A stretch of DNA of 64,000 nucleotides from Peribacillus frigoritolerans (GCF_040250305.1 NZ_CP158190.1:4434001-4498000); one strand, 5' to 3'; positions 25,228 to 34,814 are shown, counted from the first letter of the stretch. Notes: generated by a model from the sequence alone, not told the origin. Made by a program: numbers and translations.

Positions 25228-25545
25228 TTAATTTACGACCTTTAATCCGACGATTGAAAAAATAACACCCAGTATGCAGACAACCCTTATCCAGCTCTTT
25301 GATTCTTTAAAGAAAACCATCCCGACAATCGCAGCTCCAACGGTTCCGATACCTGTCCATACGGCATAGGCTGTTGATAAAGGGATCGTTTCCATTGCCC
25401 TGACCAGTAACTGAAAGCTTAAAACGAAACCGGCTATTAAAATGATATTATTTATCAAGTTATTTTTTTCAGCCGTCTTCTTTATCCCGATAACACCTAC
25501 GACTTCTAATAATCCTGCCAATATAAGAAACAACCAATCCATCAA
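25228..25545 (-). CDS. SMR family efflux protein, YkkD-like subunit
   Basis: The 105-residue protein has four transmembrane helices, the SMR glutamate in helix 1 (LAGLLEVVGVIGIKK) and the AYAVWTGIGTVGAA motif of helix 3. Its start overlaps the end of the next SMR gene by 4 bp (ATGA), typical of heterodimeric SMR pairs such as YkkCD. Possible substrates are cationic drugs or guanidinium compounds. Confidence 0.88.
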   Translation of the reverse strand: MMDWLFLILAGLLEVVGVIGIKKTAEKNNLINNIILIAGFVLSFQLLVRAMETIPLSTAYAVWTGIGTVGAAIVGMVFFKESKSWIRVVCILGVIFSIVGLKVVN

Positions 25546-25868
25546 TTTTCACTTCCCTTAGCCGTCAATTTCAATCCAACAATACAAGCTAACAGTAATA
25601 AAATGAAGGCAATTCTTAATGGGCTGACAATGCCGCCAGAAAAAATGACTTCAACAATTGTCGTTCCAATTATCCCCATTCCCGCAAATACTGCGTATAC
25701 AGTGCCTATCGGTAATACTTTAGCTGCTTTTATAATTAAATCAAAGCTTGTCAGTAATGAAATGATGACAATAATAGGCGGTATAGCTTCATATTTAAAG
25801 CCGCTTGCCCATATTACTTCAAGCAGGCCGCCTATAATTACGTGTAACCATGCTTTGGATTCACTCAT
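25542..25868 (-). CDS. SMR family efflux protein, YkkC-like subunit
   Basis: The 108-residue, four-helix protein has GGLLEVIWASGFKYE in helix 1 and GTVYAVFAGMGIIGTT in helix 3. Translationally coupled first gene of the SMR pair. I looked for a guanidine-I (ykkC) riboswitch in the short upstream region and saw none. Confidence 0.88.
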   Translation of the reverse strand: MSESKAWLHVIIGGLLEVIWASGFKYEAIPPIIVIISLLTSFDLIIKAAKVLPIGTVYAVFAGMGIIGTTIVEVIFSGGIVSPLRIAFILLLLACIVGLKLTAKGSEN

Positions 25869-26053
25869 ATTTCACACTCCGATTCTTTATATTTATCATT
25901 ATCTCAATCTTAGGCTCAGATCTAACTTCTCTTTAAGTATATTACTTTTTTATGTCAACCATGTTAAATGAAACAGAGGTTTAATGGAACCCAAATCTTA
26001 TAGAGAAGCAAATAAATAAGCCGACGGAATTGCCCCATCGGCTTATTTTGGCA

Positions 26054-27520
26054 TTACCTTAAAAGTAACACTTGAACCAATTTTTTTGCCTGAATTTTAT
26101 ATTGAAGATCTGCTGCATGATTTATGAACGCTTGATCATGGGATACAAATAGTATCGTCCCATCATATGCCGCTATAAATCGTTCTAACGCTTGAATGGC
26201 ATTAATATCTAAAAAATTGGTCGGTTCATCTAATAACAGAATGTTGTATTCGCCTAGAAACAACTGACAAAGCTGGAGGCGAATCGCTTCTCCGCCACTT
26301 AAGGACTGAACGCTTTTCAGTATATCCGTCCCGACGAACTGCATCGAATGCAGGACACTTCTTAAAAATCCTTCATCATATTCTGAGCGGTTCCCCAGGA
26401 ATTGAAGTACCGTTTCATCTTCAGCAAATCTATAGCTCATTTGGCGGAAGTAACCCATTTTTACTTTTGGAGAAAGAGTTAAACCTGCACCATTATTCGC
26501 AATATGGTGTAGCAAAGTACTTTTTCCGCTGCCGTTGCTGCCTGTGATGGCTATTTTTTTACCGAGTGGCAGCTGGAAACTCACTTCATCCAATAATACT
26601 TTCTCCTTCACTTGAAGAGTCAGTCGGTCCGCCATTATCGGGAACTTATTATGCAATTCCAATTGCTTTGACTGGCGAAATACGATTTCCCTTTCCTCTT
26701 GTACTGCTTCCACTTCCTGAAGCTTTTCCACTCGATGCTCAATTGCCTTCGCTGCACGTTGTGCGGATTTTTGGCTTGTGCCTTTCGATTTCGTCATAAA
26801 CGACTTATTCGGTTTTGCATTCGCCTCTTTTTTTGACAATCTTCCAGCTTGAGCGATTTTTTCAGCCTTTTTCATTTTTTCCTGCGCCGCTTTTTCAAGC
26901 CGGCTCTTTTCTTTAATGAATTGTTCATGAGCTTGCCTCTGTTGTTCACGTTTTAACTTCTTCTGTGCAGTGTACTCGCTGTAATTTCCTGAATATACAT
27001 GTACCTCGCCTTCATGCACTTCCCATATCGTTGTGACGAGTTCATCCAATACAGCCCTGTCATGACTAATTAAGACAAGCGCACCATAGTAATAGCGTAA
27101 TTCATCAAGTAAAAACGAAATGCCTTCTTGGTCCAAGTGGGTTGTCGGCTCATCGATAAGTAACGCTTCATTATAGTGGGTAAACAATTGGGCAAGCTTT
27201 AGCCTTGTTTGCTCACCGCCGCTTAGCGACCCTGAATTTCGCGGAACTGCCAATCTTCCCAGTAACGCTGGATCAGCTTCTGCAACAGCAGGCGCTTCAA
27301 CTTGCTCAAAATAGCCACGATCAACGTAACACTTTACTTTTCCGCTTGTCGGTTGAATTTCTCCAGCAAGTAACTTCAATAACGTACTTTTCCCTGTACC
27401 ATTTTTCCCGACGATGCCGATGCGGTCAAATTGATGTACAGCCAATCGTTCAATCTTAAATATCTCTTTATCTAAATATGCCACTTCGACATTTTCTAAT
27501 CCAAAACATATTTGTTCCAT
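26054..27520 (-). CDS. ABC-F family ribosome protection protein
   Basis: The 488-residue soluble protein has two ABC domains: Walker A GKNGTGKST and signature LSGGEQ in the first, TGSNGSGKST and LSGGEA in the second. Each is followed by a Walker B ending in DEPT. A long basic linker (about 190-275, many Lys/Gln) joins them, and there are no membrane segments. This is the antibiotic-resistance ABC-F layout (Msr, Vga, VmlR type), which dislodges macrolide, lincosamide or pleuromutilin drugs from the ribosome. The leader at 27521-27925 implies drug-induced control. CGGAGG precedes the ATG. Confidence 0.9.
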   Translation of the reverse strand: MEQICFGLENVEVAYLDKEIFKIERLAVHQFDRIGIVGKNGTGKSTLLKLLAGEIQPTSGKVKCYVDRGYFEQVEAPAVAEADPALLGRLAVPRNSGSLSGGEQTRLKLAQLFTHYNEALLIDEPTTHLDQEGISFLLDELRYYYGALVLISHDRAVLDELVTTIWEVHEGEVHVYSGNYSEYTAQKKLKREQQRQAHEQFIKEKSRLEKAAQEKMKKAEKIAQAGRLSKKEANAKPNKSFMTKSKGTSQKSAQRAAKAIEHRVEKLQEVEAVQEEREIVFRQSKQLELHNKFPIMADRLTLQVKEKVLLDEVSFQLPLGKKIAITGSNGSGKSTLLHHIANNGAGLTLSPKVKMGYFRQMSYRFAEDETVLQFLGNRSEYDEGFLRSVLHSMQFVGTDILKSVQSLSGGEAIRLQLCQLFLGEYNILLLDEPTNFLDINAIQALERFIAAYDGTILFVSHDQAFINHAADLQYKIQAKKLVQVLLLR

Positions 27521-27546
27521 ATTCGCTACCTCCGAAATTTGTGATT

Positions 27547-27573
27547 TCGTATCGATAGCTTGGATTGATACGA
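27547..27573 (-). promoter_or_regulatory. Hairpin just before the ABC-F ribosome site
   Basis: TCGTATC (27567-27573 arm on minus) pairs with GATACGA (27547-27553 arm) around a 13-nt loop, after the third micro-ORF and about 25 nt before the CGGAGG of the ABC-F gene. It could act in translational control. Confidence 0.4.
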
Positions 27574-27593
27574 GCTTCTATTTCAAGCCCGCA

Positions 27594-27617
27594 TCAAAAG
27601 AATAATAAGAATTGCAA
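27594..27617 (-). CDS. Possible leader peptide 3 of the ABC-F gene
   Basis: TTG start, peptide MQFLLFF, with AGGGGG placed 8 nt upstream. Short hydrophobic leader with aromatic end, the kind on which ribosomes can stall with bound antibiotic. Confidence 0.4.
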   Translation of the reverse strand: MQFLLFF

Positions 27618-27690
27618 TTTACATTCCCCCTATTTTGTAGTCACCGCTGAATACCCTGTAATCGATATGAGCTTAACTCCCAAACTCTCA

Positions 27691-27711
27691 TCAATAGAAA
27701 AGTAACATCAT
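27691..27711 (-). CDS. Possible leader peptide 2 of the ABC-F gene
   Basis: ATG start (a TTG one codon before is possible), peptide MMLLFY, with TTTGGAGG upstream at 27723-27727. It lies right after the T-run of the attenuator hairpin, so it is made only if transcription reads through. Confidence 0.4.
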   Translation of the reverse strand: MMLLFY

Positions 27712-27736
27712 CAAGTTAAATACCTCCAAAACAAAA

Positions 27737-27761
27737 AGTACACAGAAGGGCTCTGTGTACT
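27737..27761 (-). terminator. Attenuator-like intrinsic terminator in the ABC-F leader
   Basis: AGTACACAGA and TCTGTGTACT form a perfect 10-bp stem with a 5-nt loop, followed by TTTTTG on the minus strand. It sits between leader peptide 1 and the ABC-F gene. An upstream stem (arms 27867-27876 and 27818-27827) contains CTGTGTGTA, which could alternatively pair with GTACACAG, so an antiterminator is possible. Confidence 0.6.
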
Positions 27762-27876
27762 GAAAAAATCGGCATAGATATCCGTAGAACAACAAAACCT
27801 CTACAACATATCCATCCTATACACACAGCAAATAACCCCTTATGCAAAGTGGTTTTTTCCATAATATGTGTGTATA

Positions 27877-27900
27877 TCAGTATAGTTGTAAAAATGCCAC
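27877..27900 (-). CDS. Possible leader peptide 1 of the ABC-F gene
   Basis: GTG start, peptide MAFLQLY, with AAAGGAGCG 6 nt upstream, the best ribosome site of the leader. Its stop codon abuts the 27867-27876 arm of a 10-bp stem, so a stalled ribosome would change the folding. Confidence 0.5.
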   Translation of the reverse strand: MAFLQLY

Positions 27901-28008
27901 GTTTATCGCTCCTTTCAAATCTTGCCCCTATTCTAACCAGGATATTTGCATTAGTCAATAATTTTTGTTGTATAAAGAAATGGCAGGGGTCTCCCCCTGC
28001 CATCTCAA

Positions 28009-28839
28009 TCAATTCATATTTATTGGCCAATAATAAAACACTAGTGTAACCATGATAATCATGACGCCGCTGATCATTAAATAGGCCGGGTATCTGCGGG
28101 TGATGTTCATTTCTTTTTGCTCGTCTATTTCAATGGGGGTTTGAAGGATATTTGCCTGAAACTCACTTTCTTCGATGGTGATCGTTCCATACTTGGAGCC
28201 AATGATAAGTGCGCCTATGCTTAAGATTAAACCGATGATGACAGGATTGAAGTAAACGGGAAGGCTTATTCCGAACATGCCGAGGCTTTCTCCGAGAATC
28301 ACGCCAAAGAAGCCGAATACGATGCTCCAAAATGCTCCTTCTTTCGTTACCTTCTTTGAAAATATGCTTGATATGGCAATCGGCCCCCATGATGCCGCAA
28401 ATAATGTTGCCGCAAAGTAGCCGATCCACATGACGGCAGGCGGCTGAAACAATCCAATCAATAGAATGATCAAGCTGATCACAACCATGGAAATGCGGCT
28501 GGCCCGTAATAGATGTTGATCTGTGTATTCCTTTTTCCGTGATTGTTCCATGATATCCCGTGTAATGCTGCTTCCTATAATCTGCAGGAAGCTCGAACAG
28601 GATGATAATGCCGCAGCCATGATCCCGCTAGCGATGATGACGCCAAGCCATGTCGGGACAATATTCATCGCAGCCCAAATGAATACCTTTTCCGTTGGGG
28701 CGATATCGCTTTTAATGGTGGTGATTGTCGAGATGCTGATATGAAGGTCAAAATGGATATCGTTGCCCAAACGCCGGCCCGGATGGCGTTGATAATTGGG
28801 GTAAACAGAGGTTAGGGCAAAGGAGCATGATGGTATCAA
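28009..28839 (-). pseudogene. Truncated sodium:solute symporter (SSS family)
   Basis: Residues from about 50 on (VFIWAAMNIVPTWLGVIIAS, SSCSSFLQIIGSSITRDIM) are the C-terminal half of an SSS permease with six or more helices. The first 30 codons are out of frame: another frame gives NAIRAGVWATISILTFISAS, the natural continuation. So there is at least one frameshift, and the N-terminal half is missing. The break near 28840 coincides with the beginning of the restriction island. Confidence 0.75.
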
Positions 28840-28949
28840 TAAATTTATATAGGCTGTATATAGTGAATTGAGTTACCTAAATTGATTTAAAAATTTCAAA
28901 AATGGTTTATGATAAAATAATATATTAATTTAAAAGGAGGAATTCTTAA

Positions 28950-31403
28950 ATGGGCAAGTGGATTTTTCAAGGAAACCCAAAACATTTTGATTTAGATACA
29001 TACTTCTTAGAAAATGAAGTCATAAACTGGTCAATCAGACAAAAGCAGTATTTGGATGAGATACAACAAAAAGATCAAGTCTTTATTTGGAGATCTGATG
29101 GCAGAATCAAAAATTCTGGCGGTGTAATCGCATTATGCGAAATTGTTTCAGAACCTTATGAAAATGAGGGGGATTTCAAGGTAGACTTAAAAGTACTCGA
29201 ATGTCGTTTAACAGCAGAAGAACAAATGCTATTTCGTCATGAATTAAAAGAAATCCCAGATACAATGAACTTACAAATATTCAAAATCAGTCAAATGACA
29301 AACTACCGATTAACTGATGACGAATTCAATCGTCTCAAAAACCTATGGAATTCACCTTCAGAAATCCAAGATAGACTAAACCTTTCTACAACAGAAAAAT
29401 TCCTTCATTTTTTTAAGGACGAAGCACAAAACTGGTTTTTGACGAATATTGAGTATTTACAAGAAAGCTATCAATTTTTCAATCAATTTAAAAAACAGGA
29501 AAACATACAAGCGATGGAATGGAAAGACATTCAGGAGTTGGGCAATCATATCAATGCTTTTCGAATGCCGCTTGCTAAGAAGCGAGCCCTCGGAAATATG
29601 AATGCTCCTATTGACCATTACCGAAAAAGCTTTGAATACCTTATTTACGGAAATGATTCCATCAAAGACCGAATTGATCGTGTTCTCTCTGATGGGGAAT
29701 ACAAGCTTTTTGGATTCGGAACAAGTGTTATCAGTGAATTAATAGGAAATCTTTTTCCAGAAGAATATTGTTTTTACAATCAAAGAGACAAGGTGGCAGC
29801 AGAAAATATCCTAGAACTGACTCCTAATTATTCACGAGGAGATTCCTTTGCGACCAAATTACTAAAATTCCAGATTTGCATGCAAGAAAATAAAATAGTG
29901 GACACATATCTTGAAATAGTCGGAAAGAGAACTAACCTGCCCATTTTTTATGAAATTGATCAATTCTTTAGTTTTCTATTTGAGAAATACGGGAAAATAG
30001 AATATCAAACTGAAGAGGATGATCTTCCACAATTTTGGCTATTAGCAGCTGGGGAAGGCAACTCGATGTGGAAGGATTTCCACCAAAATGAGCTAATAGC
30101 AATTGGCTGGGAAGAAATTAGTGACCTTAAACAATATAAAAGCAAGAGAGAAATAGCAGAAGCTTTAAAAGAAGCATTCCAGCTTGATCACAATCCTAAT
30201 AATGATGCACTTGCCAACTATCAGTTCGCTCATGAAATGAAAATTGGCGATTATGTTTTTATCAAAAAAGGAATCAAACAGATTATTGCTTATGGAAAAA
30301 TTGTTTCGGATTACAAATACGATCCAACACGTGAACGTTACCAATCATTGCGTAAGGTAGAATGGCTAGCAACTGGGGAATGGGAAATTGAAAATAATCA
30401 GTTGATCACCAAAACCCTAACAGATATCAGTCCCTATGAGGATTTTGTAAAAGAATTGTTAGATATGGTCGGAAGAGAAAAGTCTGTTTATCTAGAAAAT
30501 GATACAACTATGCCTATTGTTATTGAAAAAGCTGCTCTCTATAATAGTGAGCAAATTCTCACAGAAGTTTTTATGGATGAAGAAACGATAGAGGAAATCC
30601 TTGAAACTCTTGATTATAAGAAAAATCTCATTCTCCAAGGGCCGCCAGGAGTAGGAAAAACCTTTATTGCTAAGCGACTTGCTTATCTACATTTGGGCAC
30701 TAGGGATGATACGAAAATAGAAATGATTCAGTTTCATCAATCTTATTCTTATGAAGACTTTATTAGAGGTTATAAACCGAGTGCACAAGGGCACTTTTCT
30801 TTAAAGGATGGCATTTTTTACTCCTTCTGTAAAAAAGCGATTAATGATCCGGAAAGCAATTATTATATGATTATTGATGAAATTAATCGAGGAAACCTTT
30901 CGAAGATTTTCGGAGAACTAATGATGCTGATTGAAGCTGATAAACGAGGAAAGAAATATTCCGTAAAGCTTGCTTATAGTGAAGGTGAGGATACTTTTTA
31001 TATTCCTAAAAACTTATATCTTATTGGAACAATGAACACTGCTGACCGTTCATTAGCCATGGTAGATTATGCCCTTCGTAGAAGATTCTCGTTTATTACT
31101 TTGGAACCAGCTTTCCATACAGAACAATTTGAAGAATATCTAATCAATAAAGGAATTAGTCAAGGATTTATCGATAAATTAACCACAACCATTAGTGAAA
31201 TCAATCAGGAAATCATAAAAGATACTGTCAACCTGGGCAAAGGATATGAGATTGGACATAGTTATTTCTGCCCTACCTTCGAGCAGGTGGAGGATGAGCA
31301 AAAATGGTATGAACGGATTATTCGCTTAGAAATTGCCCCATTGCTTAGAGAGTATTGGTTTGATCAGGAGGATAAAGTAAATGGTCTCCTCTCCAGACTC
31401 TAA
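28950..31403 (+). CDS. mcrB: EVE-domain McrB-type AAA+ restriction NTPase
   Basis: The 817-residue motor and reader subunit belongs to a type IV, modification-dependent restriction system. An N-terminal EVE domain (about 1-135; WIFQGNPKHFDL, RSDGRIKNSGGVIA) is expected to read modified cytosine. A helical region and a second PUA/EVE-like segment follow (about 361-490; FWLLAAGEGNSMW, GDYVFIKKGIKQII). The McrB motor has Walker A GPPGVGKT (564-571), DE at 643-644, and the hallmark MNTADRS (from 695) with an arginine-rich RRRFSF. Classic DUF3578-type readers are absent. It overlaps mcrC by 23 bp. AAAGGAGG precedes the ATG. Confidence 0.9.
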   Translation: MGKWIFQGNPKHFDLDTYFLENEVINWSIRQKQYLDEIQQKDQVFIWRSDGRIKNSGGVIALCEIVSEPYENEGDFKVDLKVLECRLTAEEQMLFRHELKEIPDTMNLQIFKISQMTNYRLTDDEFNRLKNLWNSPSEIQDRLNLSTTEKFLHFFKDEAQNWFLTNIEYLQESYQFFNQFKKQENIQAMEWKDIQELGNHINAFRMPLAKKRALGNMNAPIDHYRKSFEYLIYGNDSIKDRIDRVLSDGEYKLFGFGTSVISELIGNLFPEEYCFYNQRDKVAAENILELTPNYSRGDSFATKLLKFQICMQENKIVDTYLEIVGKRTNLPIFYEIDQFFSFLFEKYGKIEYQTEEDDLPQFWLLAAGEGNSMWKDFHQNELIAIGWEEISDLKQYKSKREIAEALKEAFQLDHNPNNDALANYQFAHEMKIGDYVFIKKGIKQIIAYGKIVSDYKYDPTRERYQSLRKVEWLATGEWEIENNQLITKTLTDISPYEDFVKELLDMVGREKSVYLENDTTMPIVIEKAALYNSEQILTEVFMDEETIEEILETLDYKKNLILQGPPGVGKTFIAKRLAYLHLGTRDDTKIEMIQFHQSYSYEDFIRGYKPSAQGHFSLKDGIFYSFCKKAINDPESNYYMIIDEINRGNLSKIFGELMMLIEADKRGKKYSVKLAYSEGEDTFYIPKNLYLIGTMNTADRSLAMVDYALRRRFSFITLEPAFHTEQFEEYLINKGISQGFIDKLTTTISEINQEIIKDTVNLGKGYEIGHSYFCPTFEQVEDEQKWYERIIRLEIAPLLREYWFDQEDKVNGLLSRL

Positions 31404-32424
31404 CAAAATTCCAATTAAAAATCTCTATTATATGCTTTGCTATGCATGGGGACATTTAGCAGAGAAAGACTTTGCCAACATTTCTCGTGAAAATGAAAAG
31501 GATATGAAGCACCTTTTGACAAGGATTCTACTAGTTAAACTCCGATCCCTAATCAAAAAAGGGTTTTATAGAGAATACAAGAGCTATCAAGAGGAACTAT
31601 CAAACTTAAGAGGAAGAATCCATTTTCAGGAATCTATTAATACTATTTCCTTTAAACGAGGAAAAATGCATTGTGAATTTGAAGATATGAGCCATGACAT
31701 TCTCCACAACCAGATTATCAAGTCTACCCTGGTTAAATTGATCCAAAGTTCAAACTTAGATCCAACGCTTAAAGGAGAGGTTCGTCAACTATACCCGTAT
31801 TTTGAAGGTATCAGTACTATTAAGCTTGATCCCCAAATTTTTTATAAGATCAAGCTCCACAGAAGTAACCAACATTATCGTTTTGTATTGGATATTTGTC
31901 GTTTTCTATTTGAATCGTTGTTAATGCATGAGGAGGGTCTAGAAACTACATTCGCAGATTTTGAAAGAGAACCAAAAGCGATGGCACGTCTTTTCGAGGA
32001 GTTCGTTCGCTCCTTTTATAAAATAGAGTTACCAGAATTCAAAGTTTACCGAGAAAACATTTATTGGGAAGCAGAGGGAGAAAACACCGCCTATCTCCCC
32101 CTCATGCAAACAGATATTTCACTTGAAAATATTGAGTGGAAAATTATCATGGATACAAAATACTATCAAAACTCGCTTATACAAAACTGGGGATCTCAAA
32201 AACTAATTAGCGGAAATCTCTATCAGCTTTTTGCTTATTTAAGTAATCATAAAAAAGCTATAGGGAAGGAAACAATAGGCATCCTACTGTATCCAAAAAC
32301 CGGTAAGGCACTGAATCTCTCCTATGTAGTGAAGGGCTTTCCTATGAAAATTTTCACAGTGGATTTAAATAGCAACTGGGAATCTATCCATGAAAGGTTA
32401 CTTGAAATAGTTGTATTAAGGTAG
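31381..32424 (+). CDS. mcrC: McrC-family nuclease subunit
   Basis: The 347-residue partner of McrB begins IPIKNLYYMLCYAWGHL, typical of McrC/LlaJI proteins. The C-terminal PD-(D/E)xK nuclease core shows D245 (MQTDIS) and D258-T-K260 (IMDTKYY), then SGNLYQLFAYL. McrC stimulates McrB GTP hydrolysis and cuts DNA between modified sites. Its start lies inside the end of mcrB, so it is translationally coupled. A palindromic terminator follows. Confidence 0.9.
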   Translation: MVSSPDSNKIPIKNLYYMLCYAWGHLAEKDFANISRENEKDMKHLLTRILLVKLRSLIKKGFYREYKSYQEELSNLRGRIHFQESINTISFKRGKMHCEFEDMSHDILHNQIIKSTLVKLIQSSNLDPTLKGEVRQLYPYFEGISTIKLDPQIFYKIKLHRSNQHYRFVLDICRFLFESLLMHEEGLETTFADFEREPKAMARLFEEFVRSFYKIELPEFKVYRENIYWEAEGENTAYLPLMQTDISLENIEWKIIMDTKYYQNSLIQNWGSQKLISGNLYQLFAYLSNHKKAIGKETIGILLYPKTGKALNLSYVVKGFPMKIFTVDLNSNWESIHERLLEIVVLR

Positions 32425-32470
32425 TAAAAAGAAGTCACTCATATTATATTTCTAGACCAATAACTGCAAA

Positions 32471-32496
32471 GTCCGATTACAAATTTGTAATCGGAC
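32471..32496 (+). terminator. Terminator of mcrBC
   Basis: GTCCGATTACAAA and TTTGTAATCGGAC form a perfect 26-bp palindrome followed by TTATAG. The rest of 32425-32814 shows no supported gene. Confidence 0.65.
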
Positions 32497-32814
32497 TTAT
32501 AGTAATGACTATCTAGCCTTCCGCTCAAAGTGATAATACTGCCTATCTATACAAATATCCGTAATATTCTAAAAAATCTTTTGATCATCAGAGGTAACGT
32601 TAAAGTTCAGCTTAAAAATATTTCTTCAAAAGAAAATAATACTAGTCGAAATCAACTTACTAACTCCTACTTCATCTTACTCCCAAAGCTTTTTAGAGGA
32701 TTTGTCTGCAAAGTAGATTTGTTTTCGATACTCTGTTTCAGTTAAGTAGTTAGGAAAGATCGGTGCCGTTAAATTAGAAGTGATCGGCCTGAACCAAGTA
32801 CCGTTCAATCGATT

Positions 32815-34143
32815 CTAAAAGATAATTCCAGCCCCACCTGTCGCAATACATGTTTGTTCAACTTTTAATGTATAGTCATCTTTATTGAATACATGTACAT
32901 ATCGGTTCCATGTGACTGTGCCGATATCATTTATGGTATGAAATACAATGACGGGGTATCCTTCCCTACTGTAATAAAAATGAGGCTCTTTTATATCAGG
33001 CTTTTTCTCAATCATTTCCCATTGATCATTACTGAAATTCTCATATGATTCATCTCCTGATTCCTCTTGCACTGGCAAGATAACATCTCTTCCCCAAGAT
33101 GTCCCATGCCAATTAGCTCCAAACTCATTTAATTCATGATATACGATTGCTGCCTGTAAATAAGATAAAGGTGTTTTATCTCCTTCAATGACTTGCATAA
33201 AATCTGACAATGCGTGAGCTGGTTTTGGAGCGGATAAGAAACCATCTAATCGCTTACAATCCTCTAAATCCTGTAACTCCTTTTCTTCAGGAATTGCCCA
33301 TACTATTCCATTACCATTACCGCCGCCATCACTAAATTGATACGCCCTTAGTTTATAGCCACTTTGGATGCTTAGGTGAGAAAATCCCTTTACAATGTAT
33401 TCAGGATTTACAGGCGTTCTATACCACCCATAGTCGTCATCATCATATTTTTCTACTTGTTCCATTTCTACGATTAAATTAGGTTTTGTTGCATAGTTTG
33501 GAAAACGTTGAATACAAAACTGCTGCTTATATATATTAATCAGCTCTTGAGCCATCATTGGTCTGTGTGATGAAATGAGTGGGCATGGGTGATAATATTC
33601 ATTCTTCTTTTCATGTTTTTTTCCGAAAGAAGGAACCTTTGTTTCTTTTATTAATTTAAGCCATTTCTCCTTAATCAATTGAAAGTTCTTCCACTTCTTT
33701 TCTTGTTTAACCCCCCAGCCAAGAAGAATCCAAGGGTGCAATTTAAATTCGTTTATATTAACTAGCGGTTTTGTAATATCATATTCACCAGATTGGACAA
33801 GATTTTCAAAATGCTCTATTGCATCTTCCGACTTAGTATTTTGAAGATTGAAAATATTATAGATGTGTAATCGACCTGAAATAGGCTTGTCCATTCCATA
33901 GATTCCCTGAACAATAGAGACTAACTGTTTCATGGTAGGATCTTCTGCCTTTATCCAACCACTGGAAGAACCTACTGTATTAAGTAAATTAGTTAATTCT
34001 TTACAAAGTGTGGCTGATCCTGGATTTTGTAGAAGGCATGCTCCGATTGATTCCTCCGAATCCCCCCACTGTATGTAAGCTGATGTACGATAAATATTTT
34101 CTCCCCGTTTAACAAATGATCCATAAGCCTTTGGTTTCATCAT
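32815..34143 (-). CDS. Hypothetical protein with DUF1643-like N-terminus
   Basis: The 442-residue soluble protein's first 200 residues resemble DUF1643: YIQWGDSEESIGACLLQNPG, EDPTMKQL, HIYNIFNL, HPWILLGWG and YYHPCPL occur in the expected order. The second half (from about 215, SHLSIQSGYKLRAYQFSDGG to a GGAGI tail) is unfamiliar. Placed between mcrBC and the Sau3AI-like system on the opposite strand, it may be an independent defence gene or a modification-sensing protein. RBS AAAGGAGAA. No catalytic assignment. Confidence 0.6.
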   Translation of the reverse strand: MMKPKAYGSFVKRGENIYRTSAYIQWGDSEESIGACLLQNPGSATLCKELTNLLNTVGSSSGWIKAEDPTMKQLVSIVQGIYGMDKPISGRLHIYNIFNLQNTKSEDAIEHFENLVQSGEYDITKPLVNINEFKLHPWILLGWGVKQEKKWKNFQLIKEKWLKLIKETKVPSFGKKHEKKNEYYHPCPLISSHRPMMAQELINIYKQQFCIQRFPNYATKPNLIVEMEQVEKYDDDDYGWYRTPVNPEYIVKGFSHLSIQSGYKLRAYQFSDGGGNGNGIVWAIPEEKELQDLEDCKRLDGFLSAPKPAHALSDFMQVIEGDKTPLSYLQAAIVYHELNEFGANWHGTSWGRDVILPVQEESGDESYENFSNDQWEMIEKKPDIKEPHFYYSREGYPVIVFHTINDIGTVTWNRYVHVFNKDDYTLKVEQTCIATGGAGIIF

Positions 34144-34372
34144 GTCTTATATTCTCCTTTTATTAGTTTAGTTTTAAATTATGCTATTCCCAACAAATCA
34201 AAGTAGTAGATATCTACCATTATATATGCACTACTGTAAATTTACAGTTTTTTCATTACTTATCCTTATATTATATGTAAGGTTTTGAACTAAGATGAAT
34301 GTTTGAAAACCGGAAGGATTGGTACTAATAAAGTAAGAGGAAGCACTTCTTTACTGAAAGGGGATTCTTTAA

Positions 34373-34813
34373 ATGGCAAATAAAGCACGATTACCAGAGA
34401 CGAAAGAAACCCGGAGTAAAATCATGTCATCAATTAAAGCCGTTTCGAAGCTGGAAACGTTCGTTTCACATGAACTTTGGCACAGGGGGTATCGATTCAG
34501 GAGGAATGTCAGGGGGATGATGGGAACACCAGACATCGCCATCAAAAAGTATAAGGTAGTCATATTCATTGATTCGTGCTTTTGGCACTTTTGTCCGATA
34601 CATGGAAAAATGCCGAAGAGCAATATAGATTTCTGGGTGAAGAAGCTTGAGAGAAACCAGGAACGCGATTTGGAAATCACAAAATATTATACAGATGGAA
34701 ATTGGCATATCTTACGAATCTGGGAGCATGAGGTAAGGAAGGATTTTGATAATACCATCGAAAAAATCACCACTTTCATCAATAATGCCAAGGAAGATGT
34801 GGCACACGTATAA
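34373..34813 (+). CDS. vsr: Very-short-patch repair endonuclease
   Basis: The 146-residue Vsr nuclease nicks 5' of T in T:G mismatches that arise when 5-methylcytosine deaminates. It has D54 (GTPDIAI), D67, and FWHFCPIH with His and zinc-binding residues, then PKSNIDFWVKKLERNQERD. It lies tail to tail with the cytosine methyltransferase, whose GATC-type sites it would protect from C-to-T decay. AAAGGGG precedes the ATG. Confidence 0.93.
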   Translation: MANKARLPETKETRSKIMSSIKAVSKLETFVSHELWHRGYRFRRNVRGMMGTPDIAIKKYKVVIFIDSCFWHFCPIHGKMPKSNIDFWVKKLERNQERDLEITKYYTDGNWHILRIWEHEVRKDFDNTIEKITTFINNAKEDVAHV

Positions 34814-34814
34814 A

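Noticed and set aside
25869..25990. Guanidine-I (ykkC) riboswitch before the SMR pair
   Set aside because: I looked for the conserved blocks and the expected terminator and saw neither; the space is short.
27716..28030. 104-codon minus-strand frame in the ABC-F leader
   Set aside because: It covers the leader peptide, its hairpins and the end of the symporter relic; composition is not protein-like and it has no ribosome site.
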